Shown: positions 24,311 to 36,782 of the stretch, piece by piece
How the letters are laid out: each line of letters begins with the position of its first letter
Numbering within the stretch: position 1 is the first letter of the stretch
From: Nematostella vectensis
Lineage: Eukaryota > Cnidaria > Anthozoa > Actiniaria > Edwardsiidae
Direction of reading: 5' to 3'
Assembly (NCBI RefSeq): GCF_932526225.1
Contig: NC_064046.1
Coordinates: 14,831,408-14,895,407 of the forward strand
DNA length: 64,000 nucleotides
Made by a program: the position numbers and the translations under genes
Notes under the pieces: model-generated
Seen by the model: only the letters and a program-made list of their open reading frames with translations
Databases searched by the model: none
Told to the model about the DNA's origin: nothing

Positions 24311-26314
24311 GTGAGTTTGCAAAATAAACTAGCTAGATTTATTGATTATATGTATTCAATTTGTTCCTAGGAAGTTAACAAAAAACACAAAGCAAAGAGT
24401 TTGAGGAAGTAAACAAGTATGTGAACTTTAATGTTCTATTTGAAGGGGTGCATTTTGTACAGGGAAGCATACATAGAATGCTTAACTGGTGGAGAGGGAA
24501 GAGGTAAAGTTTATTGAGCATAATTTCAACAATAGCAGGGGAAAGAGAGGGGCACTCTATTCATACAATATTGCAATTGTTACCTATTATTAAATAAGTT
24601 TGTAACATGTCTTTGTTTATTAAGCAAGGTCTATTTCTGAGACAAGCAAACTTAAGTAAGGCTGTTGAAATAACAGGTGAGTGTTAAAAGAAAAACAATT
24701 ATCTGATTAGAAAACTACTGTAGATTCCTTTGCACCAAAATAAGAACAAACTTCATTTTGTTTGTTATTTATGAGGAACGAGATGAGCTCTACAAAGCCA
24801 TAAAGAAATATATATTGCTCATCTAAATTATACAAGTAAATAATAATATTAAAAAAGAACTACTGTAAGTAATAAGAGTGGTTTTCATTAACCCGTGAAA
24901 CAAAGTGTGATAGTTAAACGGTAATAGTTAGTAAAACACAAAAAAGTACAATAGAATCAGATCACCACAAAGTGTAATACGCTAAAGCGTAGTTCACGGG
25001 TTAATGAAGGTTTTGACATTTCAACCTTACATCCACATGAAAGTAATGCCTAATATCGAGTGCCCTACAGTGAGTGTTTTGCAGTCAAGTTGTTTTCTGT
25101 TAGTAGGTAAAAAATTATTCTAAATAATAGTAATCATAGCTATGGTCACCACTTACACATATAGCACTTGTAATGAAAAGAAAGAAAAAATATATATATG
25201 CAGTCAAACAACAGAATTGCATGATAACCTTGAATATATTGAATAAAGGACTGCAAAAAAAAACATCTTTTGTACTAGTTGCTTGAATTGACCCTTGGCT
25301 ATTTTTAGCTGACTTCCCCTCCCCCTCTAAAAAAGAAAATAATAATAATAATAGAACAAAACTAAAAAGAAAACAAACACAACAGAGACCCCCACCAACA
25401 ATTTTGATTTTTTTTTTTACTATCCTTTAAAAGGGGAGTGTCATGGTTAAAAGATTTGCAATAGCTCTAGAGCCCTGACACAATGAACTTCAGTGAAATT
25501 CTAATACTGACTTATGAGCTTTTGGAACATGTGGGAGACTTTAAACAAAACAAAAAAAAATGACCACAAACTGTCCATTAACATAGTTTTCAATATAATA
25601 TTGCATATTATTTAATAAGGTATTGACAGCTTTTAAAAAGTTCAACTGTTTGTAGACACTTAAAAGCCTACAATAAACACTGACTCCAGACATGCGCAGT
25701 ACTATGCTGCTGCCCCTTTAAAGTAAAATACAGCTTTACTTAGTCAGCGTAGACAATATTGCGGATTTTGTCAATATTCTAATATAAATATGTCAATATT
25801 CTCACCCCTTACGTCTTTATTTCTATTTATTTTATGCTTTTCACATGATACCAAAACAGCGTCTTTTTTCTTCGCTAATTTGATGTCATGTACACAATAA
25901 AAGAGATGCGCCCGTGCGCATGGCGAGTCCCCAAGGGACCCAAGACGCCCAAATAGACCTTTATTTTTTGTCATCCACAATCTAGGCGAGCTGTGCGTGG
26001 CGTAACCGTATTACAGGCCTGGGATCCTGGTTATTGTCCTCCCCATTAATGCGCGGGTTGGGATAACCTTGCAAGAGTGTTGTACAGCATATTCGCTCGG
26101 AAATATCGGTGCTTGGGGCCTTCGGGTTCTATACAGCCTTCCGTAAAAGCCTTGTGCTGCCATACCGATTGGGTAATCCGTATGTATGGTTTTCGTTTTG
26201 TTCTTCAGACCGGGTTCGATCCCAGGCCAATGGGCTTTTTTTTAGTTCGTTTTTTTTTCTTTGTGCTGGACCCCCTTAATCCTGATAGGTTTTGCGCAAA
26301 AATAATAAAAAAAA
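24311..26314 (+). repeat. Satellite monomer 14, subfamily B, 2004 bp
   Basis: Inverted repeat 24884-25008; B box 26213-26223. The base change giving 'aatctaggcgag' near 25980 puts a stop in the minus-strand frame that is open in most copies; monomer 27 has the same change. Confidence 0.95.
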
Positions 26315-28324
26315 GTGAGTTTGCAAAATAAGCTTGCTAGATTTATTGATTATATGTATTCAATTTGTTCCTAGGAAGTTAACAAAAAACACAAAGCAAA
26401 GAGTTTGAGGAAGTAAACAAGTATGTGAACTTTAGTGTTCTATTTAAAGGGGCGCATTTTGTACAGTGAAGCATACATAGAATGCTTAATTGGTGGAGAG
26501 GGGAGAGGTAACAGTTTATTGAGCATAATTTCAACAATAGCAGGGGGAAGAGAGGGGCACTCTCTTCATACAATATTGCAGTTGTTATCTATTATTAAAT
26601 AAGTTTTTAACATGTCTTTGTTTATTAAGCAAGGTCTATTTCTGAGACAAGCAAACTCAAGTAAGGCTGTTGAAATAACAGGTGAGTGTTAAAAGAAAAA
26701 CAATTATCTGATTAGAAAACTACTGTAGTTTCCTTTGCAGCAAAATAAGAACAAACTTCATTTCGTTTGTTATTTTTGAGGAACGAGATGAGCTCTACAA
26801 GGCCAAGAAGAAATATGTATTGCTCATCTAAATTATACAAGTAAATAATAATATTAAAAAAGAATTACTGTAAGTAATTAGAGTGGTTTTCATTAACCCG
26901 TGAAACAAAGTGTGATAGTTAAACGGTAATAGTTAGTAAAACACAAAAAAGAACAATAGAATCAGATCACAACAAAGTGTAATACGCTAAAGCGTAGTTC
27001 ACGGGTTAATGAAGGTTTTGACATTTCAACCTTACATCCTTATGAAAGTAATGCCTAATATCGAGTGCCCTACAGTAAGTGTTTTGCAGTCAAGTTGTTT
27101 TCTGTTAGTAGGTAAAAAAATATTCTAAATAATAGTAATTATAGCTATGGTCACCACTTACACATATAGCACTTGTAATGAAAAGAAAGATATGTGAAAG
27201 AAAGATATATGCAGTCAAACAACAGAATTGCATGATAACCTTGAATATATTGAATAAAGGACTGCAAAAAAACATCTTTTGTACTAGTTGCTTGAACTGA
27301 CCCTTGGCTATTTTTAGCTGAATTCCCCTCCCCCTCTAAAAAATAAAATAATAATAATGATAGAACAAAACTAAAAAGAAAACAAACACAGCCGAGACCC
27401 CCACCAACAATTTTGATTTTTTTTTACTTTCCTTTAAAGGGGGAGTGTCATGGTTAAGAGATTTGCAATAGCTCTAGAGCCCTGAAACAATGAACTTCAG
27501 TGAAATTCTAATACTGACTTATGAGCTTTTGGTACATGTGGGAGACTTTAAACAAAACAAAAAAAATGACCACAAACTGTCCATTAACATAGTTTTCAAT
27601 ATAATATTGCATATTATTTAATAAGGTATTGACAGCTTTTAAAAAGTTCAACTGTTTGTAGACACTTAAAAGCCTACAATAATCACTGACTCCAGACATG
27701 CGCAGTACTATGCTGCTGCCCCTTTAAAGTAAAATACAGCTTTACTTAGTCAGCGTAGACAAAATTGCGGATTTTGTCAATATTCTAATATGAAAATGTC
27801 AATATTCTCCCCCCTTACGTCTTTATTTCTATTTATTTTATGATTTTCACATGATACCAAAACAGCGTCTTTTTTCTTCGCTAATTTGATGTCATGTACA
27901 CAATAAAAGAGATGCGCCCGTGCGCATGGCGAGTCCCCAAGGGACCCAAGACGCCCAAATAGACCTCTATTTTTTGTCATCCACAATCTCGGCGAGCTGT
28001 GCGTGGCGTAACCGTATTACAGGCCTGGGATCCTGGTTATTGTCCTCCCCATTAATGCGCGGGTTGGGATAACCTTGCAAGAGTGTTGTACAGCATATTC
28101 GCTCGGAAATATCGGTGCTTGGGGCCTTCGGGTCCTTTACAGCCTTCCGCAAAAGCCTTGTGCTGCCATACCGATTGGGTAATCCGTATGTATGGTTTTC
28201 GTTTTGTTCTTCAGACCGGGTTCGATCCCAGGCCAATGAGCTTTTTTTTTAGTTCGTTTTTTTTTCTTTGTGCTGGACAACCCCTTAATCCTGATAGGTT
28301 TTGAGCAAAAATAATAAAAAAAAA
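26315..28324 (+). repeat. Satellite monomer 15, subfamily C, 2010 bp
   Basis: Subfamily C markers: 'tttgcagcaaaataag', 'catttcgtttg', 'ttatttttgagg', together with 'aaggccaagaag'. The TA tract is replaced by 'agatatgtgaaagaaagat' at 27188-27206. The 3' end has the extra AA of 'ctggacaacccc'. Inverted repeat 26889-27013; B box 28219-28229. It pairs with monomer 16 as a block repeated at 28-29. Confidence 0.95.
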
Positions 28325-30412
28325 GTGAGTTTGCAAAATAAGCTTGCTAGATTTATTGATTATATGTATTCAATTTGTTCCTAGGAAGTTAACCAAAAAC
28401 ACAAAGCAAAGAGTTTGAGGAAGTAAACAAGTATGTGAACTTTAATGTTCTATTTGAAGGTGTGCATTTTGTACAGGGAAGCATACATAGAATGCTTAAC
28501 TGGTGGAGAGGGAAGAGGTAAAAGTTTATTGAGCATAATTTCAACAATAGCAGGGGGAAGAGAGGGGCACTCTCTTCATACAATATTGCAATTGTTACCT
28601 ATTATTAAATAAGTTTGTAACGTGTCTTTGTTTTTTAAGCAAGGTCTATTTCTACATCATACAAAATTGCAGTTGTTACCTATTATTAAATAAGTTTGTA
28701 ACATTTCTTTGTTTATTAAGCAAGGTCTATTTATGAGACATGCAAACTCAAGTAAGGCTGTTGAAATAACAGGTTAGTGTTAAAAGAAAAACAATTATCT
28801 GATTAGAAAACTACTGTAGATTCCTTTGCACCAAAATAAGAACAAACTTTATTTTGTTTGTTATTTATGAGGAACGAGATGAGCCCTACAAAGCCATAAA
28901 GAAATATGTATTGCTCATCTAAATTATACAAGTAAATAATAATATTAAAAAAAGAACTACTGTAAGTAATTAGAGTGGTTTTCATTAACCCGTGAAACAA
29001 AGTGTGATAGTTAAACGGTAATAGTTAGTAAAACACAAAAAAGTACAATAGAATCAGATCACCACAAAGTGTAATACGCTAAAGCGTAGTTCACGGGTTA
29101 ATGAAGGTTTTGACATTTCAACCTTACATCCACATTAAAGTAATGCCTAATATCGAGTGCCCTACAGTAAGTGTTTTGCAGTCAAGTTGTTTTCTGTTAG
29201 TAGGTAAAAAAATATTCTAAATAATAGTAATCATAGCTATGGTCACCACTTACACATATAGAACTTGTAATGAAAAGAAAGAAAAAAAATATATATATAT
29301 GCAGTCAATCAACAGAATTGCATGATAACCTTGAATATATTGAATAAAGGACTGCAAAAAAACATCTTTTGTACTAGTTGCTTGAATTGACCCTTGGCTA
29401 TTTTTAGCTGAATTTCCCTCCCACTCTAAAAAGGAAATAATAATAATAATAGAACAAAACTAAAAAGAAAACAAACACAACAGAGACCCCCACCAACAAT
29501 TTTTATTTTTTTTACTTTCCTTTAAAAGGGGGAGTCTCATGTTTAAGAGATTTGCAATCGCTCTAGAGCCCTGACACAATGAACTTCAGTGAAATTCTAA
29601 TACTGACTTATGAGCTTTTGGTACATGTGGGAGACTTTAAACAAAACAAAAAAAATGACCACAAACTGTCCATTAACATAGTTTTCAATATAATATTGCA
29701 TATTATTTAATAAGGTATTGACAGCTTTTAAAAAGTTCAACTGTTTGTTGACACTTAAAAGCCTACAATAATCACTGACTCCAGACATGCGCAGTACTAT
29801 GTTGCTGCCCCTTTAAAGTAAAATACAGCTTTACCTAGTCAGCGTAGACAAAATTGCGGATTTTGTCAATATTCTAATATGAAGATGTCAATATTCTCCC
29901 CCCTTTCGTCTTTATTTCTATTTATTTTATGATTTTCACATGATACCAAAACAGCGTCTTTTTTCTTCGCTAATTTGATGTCATGTACACAATAAAAGAG
30001 ATGCGCCCGTGCGCATGGCGAGTCCCCAAGGGACCCAAGACGCCCAAATAGACCTCTATTTTTTGTCATCCACAATCTCGGCTAGCTGTGCGTGGCGTAA
30101 CCGTATTACAGGCCTGGGATCCTGGTTATTGTCCTCCCCATTAATGCGCGGGTTGGGGTAACCTTGCAAGAGTGTTGTACAGCATATTCGCTCGGAAATA
30201 TCGGTGCTTGGGGCCTTCGGGTTCTTTACAGCCTTCCGTAAAAGCCTTGTGCTGCCATACCGATTGGGTAATCCGTATGTATGGTTTCCGTTTTGTTCTT
30301 CAGACCGGGTTCGATACCAGGCCAATGGGCTTTTTTTTTTTAATTCGTTTTTTTTTCTTTGTGCTGGACCCCCTTAATCCTGATAGGTTTTGCGCAAAAA
30401 TAATAAAAAATA
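28325..30412 (+). repeat. Satellite monomer 16, subfamily B, 2088 bp, 81-bp duplication
   Basis: Extra length comes from an 81-bp offset tandem duplication (28577-28732) with novel joint 'tatttctacatcatac'. Inverted repeat 28981-29105. The B box at 30308-30318 is altered (ggttcgatacc). Confidence 0.95.
28577..28732. repeat. 81-bp offset tandem duplication in monomer 16
   Basis: Copies begin at 28577 and 28658, each running from 'catacaa' to 'aaggtctattt'. The novel joint reads 'tatttctacatcatac'. Confidence 0.92.
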
Positions 30413-30968
30413 GTGAGTTTGCAAAATAAGCTTGCTAGATTTATTGATTATATGTATTCAATTTGTTCCTAGGAAGTTAACAAAAAACACAAAGCAAAGA
30501 GTTTGAGGAAGTAAACAAGTATGTGAACTTTAATGTTCTATTTAAAGGGGCGCATTTTGTACAGGGAAGCATACATAGAATGCTTAACTGGTGGAGAGGG
30601 GAGAGGTAACAGTTTATTGAGCATAATTTCAACAATAGCAGGGGGAAGAAAGGGGCACTCTCTTCATACAATATTGCAGTTGTTACCTATTATTAAATAA
30701 GTTTTTAACATGTCTTTGTTTATTAAGCAAGGTCTATTTCTGAGACAAGCAAACTCAAGTAAGGCTGTTGAGATAACAGGTGAGTGTTAAAAGAAAAAGA
30801 ATTATCTGATTAGAAAACTACTGTAGATTCCTTTGCAGCAAAATAAGAACAAACTTCATTTCGTTTGTTATTTTTGAGGAACGAGATGAGCTCTACAAGG
30901 CCAAGAAGAAATATGTATTGCTCATCTAAATTATACAAGTAAATAATAATATTAAAAAAGAATTACTG

Positions 30969-30976
30969 TAAGTAAT
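30969..30976. repeat. SINE target-site duplication, left copy
   Basis: TAAGTAAT, identical to 31317-31324; uninterrupted monomers have a single copy in 'ctgtaagtaattagag'. Confidence 0.9.
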
Positions 30977-30990
30977 GTAAGGAGCCTAGG

Positions 30991-31002
30991 TGGCGCAGTT
31001 GG
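30991..31002 (+). promoter_or_regulatory. SINE A box
   Basis: TGGCGCAGTTGG matches the Pol III A-box consensus TRGCNNAGYNGG exactly and lies 46 bp before the SINE B box. Confidence 0.85.
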
Positions 31003-31048
31003 CAGAGCGTCGCTCTGTAGTGCCTGTGCCTCTCACCACTGGGTTCTG

Positions 31049-31059
31049 GGTTCAATTCC
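31049..31059 (+). promoter_or_regulatory. SINE B box
   Basis: GGTTCAATTCC matches GGTTCRANNCC at tRNA-like spacing from the A box, so the internal promoter looks intact. Confidence 0.85.
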
Positions 31060-31316
31060 CGGTTCCGACGTGAGTAGAGTTAGTTGGTCTTGCCTTAGCT
31101 CCGAGGGTTTTTCTCCGGGTTCTCCGGTTTTTTTCCCTCCACAAAACCAACAATTTCGACCTTAGCTGTGATCCGTGGTCAGACATGAGTTGTATGGCGG
31201 CTGCCTGAGGCGCCTTCATATATGACTTCAACTCAAACACGTCTGAATCTGCGCTCTCGTAATTCAGCTTTCCAGCTGCAATGAGAGCGATTAGCTACTC
31301 CAATTTATTATTTATT

Positions 31317-31324
31317 TAAGTAAT
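31317..31324. repeat. SINE target-site duplication, right copy
   Basis: TAAGTAAT, identical to 30969-30976. Confidence 0.9.
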
Positions 31325-32765
31325 TAGAGTGGTTTTCATTAACCCGTGAAACAAAGTGTGATAGTTAAACGGTAATAGTTAGTAAAACACAAAAAAGAAC
31401 AATAGAATCAGATCACAACAAAGTGTAATACGCTAAAGCGTAGTTCACGGGTTAATGAAGGTTTTGACATTTCAACCTTACATCCACATGAAAGTAATGC
31501 CTAATATCGAGTGCCCTACAGTAAGTGTTTTGCAGTCAAGTTGTTTTCTGTTAGTAGGTAAAAAATATTCTAAATAATAGTAATCATAGCTATGGTCACC
31601 ACTTACACATATAGAACTTGTAATGAAAAGAAAGAAAAAAATATATATATATGCAGTCAATCAACAGAATTGCATGATAACCTTGAATATATTGAATAAA
31701 GGACTGCAAAAAAACATCTTTTGTACTAGTTGCTTGAATTGACCCTTGGCTATTTTTAGCTGAATTCCCCTCCCCCTCTAAAAAAGAAAATAATAATAAT
31801 GATAGAACAAAACTAAAAAGAAAACAAACACAGCCGAGACCCCCACCAACAATTTTGATTTTTTTTTACTTTCCTTTAAAGGGGGAGTGTCATAGTTAAG
31901 AGATTTGCAATAGCTCTAGAGCCCTGACACAATGAACTTCAGTGAAATTCTAATACTGACTTATGAGCTTTTGGTACATGTGGGAGACTTTAAACAAAAC
32001 AAAAAAAATGACCACAAACTGTCCATTAACATAGTCTTCAATATAATATTGCATATTATTTAATAAGGTATTGACAGCTTTTAAAAAGTTCAACTGTTTG
32101 TAGACACTTAAAAGCCTACAATAATCACTGACTCCAGACATGCGCAGTACTATGCTGCTGCCCCTTTAAAGTAAAATACAGCTTTACTTAGTCAGCGTAG
32201 ACAAAATTGCGGATTTTGTCAATATTCTAATATGAAGATGTCAATATTCTCCCCCCTTACGTCTTTATTTCTATTTATTTTATGATTTTCATATGATATC
32301 AAAACAGCGTCTTTTTTCTTCGCTAATTTGATGTCATGTACACAATAAAAGAGATGCGCCCGTGCGCATGGCGAGTCCCCAAGGGACCCAAGACGCCCAA
32401 ATAGACCTCTATTTTTTGTCATCCACAATCTCGGCGAGCTGTGCGTGGCGTAACCGTATTACAGGCCTGGGATCCTGGTTATTGTCCTCCCCATTAATGC
32501 GCGGGTTGGGATAACCTTGCAAGAGTGTTGTACAGCATATTCGCTCGGAAATATCGGTGCTTGGGGCCTTCGGGTTCTTTACAGCCTTCCGTAAAAGCCT
32601 TGTGCTGCCATACCGATTGGGTAATCCGTATGTATGGTTTCCGTTTTGTTCTTCAGACCGGGTTCGACCCCAGGCCAATGAGCTTTTTTTTTAGTTCGTT
32701 TTGTTTTCTTTGTGCTGGACAACCCCTTAATCCTGATAGGTTTTGCGCAAAAATAATAAAAAAAA

Positions 32766-34773
32766 GTGAGTTTGCAAAATAAGCTTGCTAGATTTATTGA
32801 TTATATGTATTCAATTTGTTCCTAGGAAGTTAACAAAAAACACAAAGCAAAGAGTTTGAGGAAGTAAACAAGTATGTGAACTTTAATGTTCTATTTGAAG
32901 GGGTGCATTCTGTACAGGGAAGCATACATAGAATGCTTAACTGGTGGAGAGGGAAGAGGTAAAAGTTTATTGAGCATAATTTCAACAATAGCAGGGGGAG
33001 GGATGGGGCACTCTCTTCATACAAAATTGCAGTTGTTACCTATTATTAAATAAGTTTGTAACATGTCTTTGTTTATTATGCAAGGTCTATTTCTAAGACA
33101 AGCAAACTCAAGTAAGGCTGTTGAAATAACAGGTGAGTGTTAAAAGAAAAAGAATTATCTGATTAGAAAACTACTGTAGATTCCTTTGCAGCAAAATAAG
33201 AACAAACTTCATTTCGTTTGTTATTTTTGAGGAACGAGATGAGCTCTATAAGGCCAAGAAGAAATATGTATTGCTCATCTAAATTATACAAGTAAATAAT
33301 AATATTAAAAAAGAATTACTGTAAGTAATTAGAGTGGTTTTCATTAACCCGTGAAACAAGGTGTGATAGTTAAACGGTAATAGTTAGTAAAACACAAAAA
33401 AGAACAATAGAATCAGATCACAACAAAGTGTAATACGCTAAAGCTTAGTTCACGGGTTAATGAAGGTTTTGACATTTCAACCTTCCATCGTTATGAAAGT
33501 AATGCCTAATATCGAGTGCCCTACAGTAAGTGTTTTGCAGTGAAGTTGTTTTCTGTTAGTAGGTAAAAAATTATTCTAAATAATAGTAATTATAGCCTAT
33601 GGTCACCACTTACACATATAGCACTTGTAATGAAAAGAAAGAAAAAATATATATATGCAGTCAAACAACAGAATTGCATGATAACCTTGAATATATTGAA
33701 TAAACGACTGCAAAAAAACAGCTTTTGTACTAGTTGCTTGAATTGACCCTTGGCTATTTTTAGCTGAATTCCCCTCCCCCTCTAAAAAAGAAAATAATAA
33801 TAATAATAGAACAAAACTAAAAAGTAAACAAACACAACAGAGACCCCCACCAACAATTTTGATTTTTTTTTACTTTCCTTTAAAAGGGGAGTGTCATGGT
33901 TAAGAGATTTGCAATAGCTCTAGAGCCCTGACACAATGAACTTCAGTGAAATTCTAATACTGACTTATGAGCTTTTGGTACATGTGGGAGACTTTAAACA
34001 AAACAAAAAAAAAAAATGACCACAAACTGTCCATTAACATAGTTTTCAATATAATATTGCATATTATTTAATAAGGTATTGACAGCTTTTAAAAAGTTCA
34101 ACTGTTTGTAGACACTTAAAAGCCTACAATAATCACTGACTCCAGACATGCGCAGTACTATGCTGCTGCCCCTTTAAAGTAAAATACAGCTTTACTTAGT
34201 CAGCGTAGACAAAATTGCGGATTTTGTCAATATTCTAATATGAAAATGTCAATATTCTCCCCCCTTACGTCTTTATTTCTATTTATTTTATGATTTTCAC
34301 ATGATACCAAAACAGCGTCTTTTTTCTTCGCTAATTTGATGTCATGTACACAATAAAAGAGATGCGCCCGTGCGCATGGCGAGTCCCCAAGGGAGCCAAG
34401 ACGCCCAAATAGACCTCTATTTTTTGTCATCCACAATCTCGGCGAGCTGTGCGTGGCGTAACCGTATTAAAGGCCTGGGATCCTGGTTATTGTCCTCCAC
34501 ATTAATGCGCGGGTTGGGATAACCTTGCAAGAGTGTTGTACAGCATATTCGCTAGGAAATATCGGTGCTTGGGGCCTTCCGGTTTTTTACAGCCTTCCGT
34601 AAAAGCCTTGTGCTGCCATACCGATTGGGTAATCCGTATGTATGGTTTCCGTTTTGTTCTTCAGACCAGGTTCGATCCCAGGCCAATGGGCTTTTTTTTT
34701 TTAGTTCGTTTTTTTTTTCTTTGTGCTGGACCCCCTTAATCCTGATAGGTTTTGCGCAAAAATAATAAAAAAA
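32766..34773 (+). repeat. Satellite monomer 18, subfamily C, 2008 bp
   Basis: Inverted repeat 33340-33464 with the small inner palindrome broken to 'acgctaaagctt', as in monomer 22. 'tacaaaattgcag' in the leader is shared with monomer 32. B box 34669-34679 with 'accagg' upstream, as in monomer 19. Confidence 0.95.
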
Positions 34774-36782
34774 GTGAGTTTGCAAATTAAGCTTGCTAGA
34801 TTTATTGATTATATGTATTCAATTTGTTCCTAGGAAGTTAACAAAAAACACAAAGCAAAGAGTTTGAGGAAGTAAACAAGTATGTGAACTTTAATGTTCT
34901 ATTTGAAGGTGTGCATTTTGTACAGGGAAGCATACATAGAATGCTTAACTGGTGGAGAGGGAAGAGGTAACAGTTTATTGAGCATAATTTCAACAATAGC
35001 AGGGGGAAGAGAGGGGCACTCTCTTCATACAATATTGCAGTTGTTATCTATTATTAAATAAGTTTTTAACATGTCTTTGTTTATTAAGCAAGGTCTATTT
35101 CTGAGACAAGCAAACTCAAGAAAGGCTGTTGAAATAAAAGGTGAGTGTTAAAAGAAAAAGAATTATCTGATTAGAAAACTACTGTAGATTCCTTTGCAGC
35201 AAAATAAGAACAAACTTCATTTCGTTTGTTATTTTTGAGGAACGAGATGAGCTCTACAAGGCCAAGAAGAAATATGTATTGCTCATCTAAATTATACAAG
35301 TAAATAATAATATTAAAAAAGAATTATTGTAAGTAATTAGAGTAGTTTTCATTAACCCGTGAAACAAAGTGTGATAGTTAAACGGTAATAGTTAGTAAAA
35401 CACAAAAAAGAACAATAGAATCAGATCACAACAAAGTGTAATACGCTAAAGCGTAGTTCACGGGTTAATGAAGGTTTTGACATTTCAATCTTACATACTT
35501 ATGAAAGTAATGCCTAATATCGAGTGCCCTACAGTAAGTGTTTTGCAGTGAAGTTGTTTTCTGTTAGTAGGTAAAAAATTATTCTAAATAATAGTAATCA
35601 TAGCTATGGTCACCAGTTACACATATAGAACTTGTAATGAAAAGAAAGAAAAAAAATATATATATATATGCAGTCAATCAACAGAATTGCATGATAACCT
35701 TGAATATATTGAATAAAGGACTGCAAAAAAACATCTTTTGTACTAGTTGCTTGAATTGACCCTTGGCTATTTTTAGCTGAATTCCCCTCCCCCTCTAAAA
35801 ACGAAAATAATAATAATAATAGAACAAAACTAAAGAGAAAACAAACACAACAGAGACCCCCACCAACAATTTTGATTTTTTTTACTTTCCTTTAAAAGGG
35901 GAGTGTCATGGTTAAGAGATTTGCAATAGCTCTAGAGCCCTGACACAATGAACTTCAGTGAAATTCTAATACTGACTTATGAGCTTTTGGTACATGTGGG
36001 AGACTTTAAACAAAACAAAAAAAAAATGACCACAAACTGTCCATTAACATAGTTTTCAATATAATATTGCATATTATTTAATAAGGTATTGACAGCTTTT
36101 AAAAAGTTCAACTGTTTGTAGACACTTAAAAGCCTACAATAATCACTGACTCCAGACATGCGCAGTACTATGCTGCTGCCCATTTAAAGTAAAATACAGC
36201 TTTACTTAGTCAGCGTAGACAAAATTGCGGATTTTGTCAATATTCTAATATGAAAATGTCAATATTCTCCCCCCTTACGTCTTTATTTCTATTTATTTTA
36301 TGATTTTCATATGATACCAAAACAGCGTCTTTTTTCTTCGCTAATTTGATGTCATGTACACAATAAAAGAGATGCGCCCGTGCGCATGGCGAGTCCCCAA
36401 GGGACCCAAGACGCCCAAATAGACCTCTATTTTTTGTCATCCACAATCTCGGCGAGCTGTGCGTGGCGTAACCGTATTAAAGGCCTGGGATCCTGGTTAT
36501 TGTCCTCCACATTAATGCGCGGGTTGGGATAACCTTGCAAGAGTGTTGTACAGCATATTCGCTAGGAAATATCGGTGCTTGGGGCCTTCGGGTTCTTTAC
36601 AGCCTTCCGTAAAAGCCTTGTGCTGCCATACCGATTGGGTAATCCGTATGTATGGTTTCCGTTTTGTTCTTCAGACCAGGTTCGATCCCAGGCCAATGGG
36701 CTTTTTTTTTTAGTTCGTTTTTTTTTTCTTTGTGCTGGACCCCCTTAATCCTGATAGGTTTTGCGCAAAAATAATAAAAAAA
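34774..36782 (+). repeat. Satellite monomer 19, subfamily C, 2009 bp
   Basis: Nearly the same as monomer 20: both have 'ttacatacttatg', 'caccagttacac' and 'gagtagtttt'. Inverted repeat 35348-35472; B box 36679-36689. Confidence 0.95.

Larger units (their letters stand above)
30977..31316 (+). mobile_element. tRNA-derived SINE insertion, 340 bp
   Basis: The insertion is absent from all other monomers and bounded by TAAGTAAT at 30969-30976 and 31317-31324. The head is tRNA-like, with A box tggcgcagttgg (30991-31002) and B box ggttcaattcc (31049-31059). The body has 'tttctccgggttctccgg' (about 31110-31127), similar to the central motif of several animal SINE families. The tail is AT-rich (tttattatttattt). 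It has no coding capacity and would depend on a partner LINE for mobility. The family name is not assigned. Confidence 0.9.
30413..32765 (+). repeat. Satellite monomer 17, subfamily C, 2353 bp, hosts a SINE
   Basis: Taking out the 340-bp SINE and one 8-bp TSD copy leaves exactly 2005 bp. Inverted repeat 31335-31459, just after the insertion. B box 32661-32671 (ggttcgacccc, still within consensus). Confidence 0.95.

Noticed and set aside
31052-31240. Minus-strand open frame in the SINE
   Set aside because: It lies entirely within the noncoding SINE body on the opposite strand.
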